Of a stretch of DNA of 64,000 nt, positions 62,654 to 64,000 are shown piece by piece. The notes below the pieces were generated by a model. The model did not search any database, had not been told where the DNA came from, and saw only the letters and a program-made list of their open reading frames with translations. Source of the DNA: CANLBN01 sp034111645. GTDB taxonomy: Bacteria > Pseudomonadota > Gammaproteobacteria > Pseudomonadales > Cellvibrionaceae. The position numbers and the translations under genes are program-made. The stretch spans positions 1 to 64,000 of the forward strand of contig JAWUWW010000008.1 of the NCBI GenBank assembly GCA_034111645.1, in the 5' to 3' direction. Within the stretch, counting starts at the first letter, position 1. Every line of letters starts with the position of its first letter.

Positions 62654-63639
62654 ATGTTAAATTTGATTAAAAAGGCTGTAATTGGTGCGAGCATTATGTG
62701 TTCGGCACAAATTACTGTTGCAGAAGAAATGAAAACAATAAATTTCGGTATTATCTCAACCGATTCCACGCAAGTGTTGCGTGATTCATGGGAACCATTC
62801 TTAGACGACATGAGTAAAAAAATAGGCGTTGAAATAAAGCCATTTTTTGCGAGTGATTATGCTGGAATAATTCAGGCAATGCGGTTTGATAAAGTTGATG
62901 TAGCTTGGTATGGTAATAAATCAGCAGTTGAGGCAGTAGACCGATCAGGAGGTGAGGTGTTTGCACAAACTGTCGATAATAACGGTAATCCAGGATATTG
63001 GAGCTTGTTAATAGCACATAAAGACAGTCCGTTGAATAATGTAGAAGATATCGTTAAAAATGCTAAAGATTTAACTTTTGGCAACGGTGATCCTAACTCT
63101 ACATCGGGCTTTTTAGTGCCGTCATATTATGTATTCGCAAAAAATAATATTGATACAAGAAAAGCATTTAAACGAGTTACTAACTCAAATCATGAAACCA
63201 ATGCATTATCAGTTGCAAATAATAAAGTAGATTTTGCAACAAATAATACTGAAAACCTACGTCGTATCGAAGAAAAATATAAAAATATAAAAATATAAAA
63301 ATAGTTTGGAAATCTCCATTAATTCCTTCTGATCCAATTGTATGGCGTAAAAATTTACCAGAGACAACAAAGTCGAAGCTTTATAACTTTTTCATGGCCT
63401 ATGGTAAGACAGGTGATAAAGAAGAGTTAGCTAATCTAGATAAGTTGCAATGGCTTCCATTCCGTCCTTCAAGTGACGACCAACTATTACCAATTCGTCA
63501 GTTAAGTTTATTTACGGAACGTTTAAAATTAGTTAACTCAGGTAATGCGACAAAAGAAGAGCTCGCAGAAATAGATGAAAAGTTAGCCGTCTTAAATCGT
63601 CGTATGTCAGCACTTAGCGCAATGGCCTCTAATCAATAA
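62654..63639 (+). pseudogene. phnD: Phosphonate-binding protein PhnD, frameshifted in an 8-bp repeat
   Basis: The first frame (62654-63298) encodes 214 residues: signal peptide (about 1-23, cleavage near VAEE), then NFGIISTDSTQVLRDSWEPFLDDM, FFASDYAGIIQAMRFDKVDVAWYGN, GYWSLLIAHKDSPLN and DPNSTSGFLVPSYYVF. It stops after EEKYKNIKI. A second frame continues the family sequence without loss: IVWKSPLIPSDPIVWRKNLPETTKSKLYNFFMAYGKTG to the TAA at 63637-63639. The break is inside three copies of TATAAAAA (63278-63301). Removing exactly one copy restores a single 325-residue-scale frame reading KYKNIKIVWKSPLIP. Without repair the transporter would lack its binding protein's C-terminal lobe parts. Confidence 0.88.
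63278..63301 (+). repeat. 8-bp tandem repeat (three TATAAAAA units) inside phnD
   Basis: Three uninterrupted TATAAAAA units, flanked on the left by AAAAA and on the right by TA. Eight is not a multiple of three, so each gain or loss of a unit shifts the phnD frame. Two units give an open gene; three, as here, close it. Confidence 0.9.
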
Positions 63640-63709
63640 TAATCCTCGTATGATAACTCATGGATGAGTTATAAATATTTTTATAAATTTTATAAGATTG
63701 GTTAAAACA

Positions 63710-64000
63710 ATGACTGCTGTTATTAAAAAAGAAAATATTATAAGTGCTAACCAAGTTAATAAATTGATATTTAATATAGCAATTCTAATTTGGGCTTGGA
63801 TAGGCGCAGAAATGAATCCATCGCTCCTCATAGAGGATGCGGGAAATATGTGGATTTTATTAAACGATTTTTTTCCACCTGATTTTTCAGAGTGGGAATT
63901 GTATGCGGAAGAAATGCTAATTACCTTGCAAATTGCTATATGGGGAACAGTTTTATCAGTATTAGCGGCGATCCCACTTGGAATCTTGTCATCGGGAAAT
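63710..64000 (+). CDS. phnE: Phosphonate ABC transporter permease PhnE, N-terminal part
   Basis: 97 codons to the window end. One membrane segment near residues 18-35 (LIFNIAILIWAWIGAEM), then the periplasmic stretch of PhnE with LLIEDAGNMWILLNDFFPPDFSEWELYAEEMLITLQIAIWGTVLSVLAAIPLG, the family's FPPDFS and ETLQIA-type transition into the permease fold. It follows phnD by 70 bp. The rest of the gene lies beyond the window. Confidence 0.92.
   Translation, partial: MTAVIKKENIISANQVNKLIFNIAILIWAWIGAEMNPSLLIEDAGNMWILLNDFFPPDFSEWELYAEEMLITLQIAIWGTVLSVLAAIPLGILSSGN

Noticed and set aside
63394..63639. Independent small gene after phnD
   Set aside because: Its sequence is the C-terminal end of PhnD in a shifted frame, continuous with 63302-63393 upstream.
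1..64000. Prophage, integron, transposon or genomic island
   Set aside because: No integrase, transposase, phage gene or flanking repeat; most gene order is that of conserved chromosomal clusters.

Overview
The window is a single chromosomal stretch of an AT-rich gammaproteobacterium. Gene order matches the Pseudomonas/Cellvibrio side of the class: recG/oxyR near ubiCA and phoBR, hemCDXY beside algR/algZ (fimS) and argH, and miaA-hfq-hflX-hflK-hflC-DUF2065-hisZ-purA. An acrylate (acuR-acuI) module, urease and a phosphonate transporter suggest a marine member, perhaps of the Cellvibrionales. That placement is inference from gene order and content, not from a marker-gene comparison. No rRNA, tRNA, CRISPR array, transposase or phage gene was recognised.

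Layout: 1-5.1 kb holds a partial yaaA, a small lipoprotein gene, an orphan pstS behind a Pho box, a DUF938 methyltransferase, a TRIC-type channel and a FemAB/GNAT-like protein. 5.4-17.9 kb holds phoR-phoB (with its own Pho box), ubiA, ubiC, a YbaK-HDOD fusion, recG, oxyR, recQ and an epimerase-like gene. 17.9-25.9 kb holds hemY-hemX-hemD-hemC, the LytTR two-component pair and argH. 26-31.7 kb holds arsH, a HAMP sensor without an output domain, tag, pip, a DsbA-like gene and dtd. 31.9-42.6 kb is the housekeeping run miaA, hfq, hflX, hflKC, yjeT, hisZ, purA, pgm and cvfB. 42.8-49.5 kb holds a solute-binding protein and the urease cluster ureDABCEFG plus a tiny HPGHG membrane protein. 49.7-51.7 kb holds twin 58/59-residue genes with matching promoters beside a divergent GcvA-like LysR regulator. 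51.9-60.6 kb holds metY, a cation efflux gene, several small DUF genes and acuRI. 60.6-64 kb holds rlmJ and a Pho-boxed phnCDE locus that runs off the window.

Three themes stand out. (1) PhoB sites: pstS, phoB and phnC each have direct TGTCA-type repeats at 11-bp spacing; phnC has five half-sites in register. (2) Two otherwise well-preserved genes are broken by small lesions: ureB by an in-frame TAG at codon 52, and phnD by what looks like one extra copy of an 8-bp repeat. Either could be a sequencing error, a recent mutation or, for phnD, reversible slippage. (3) A duplicated small-gene family with a CxxC pair and an identical C-terminus shares two upstream elements at exactly the same spacing, one fitting the T-N11-A LysR pattern. 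This is the best candidate here for an undescribed regulatory module.
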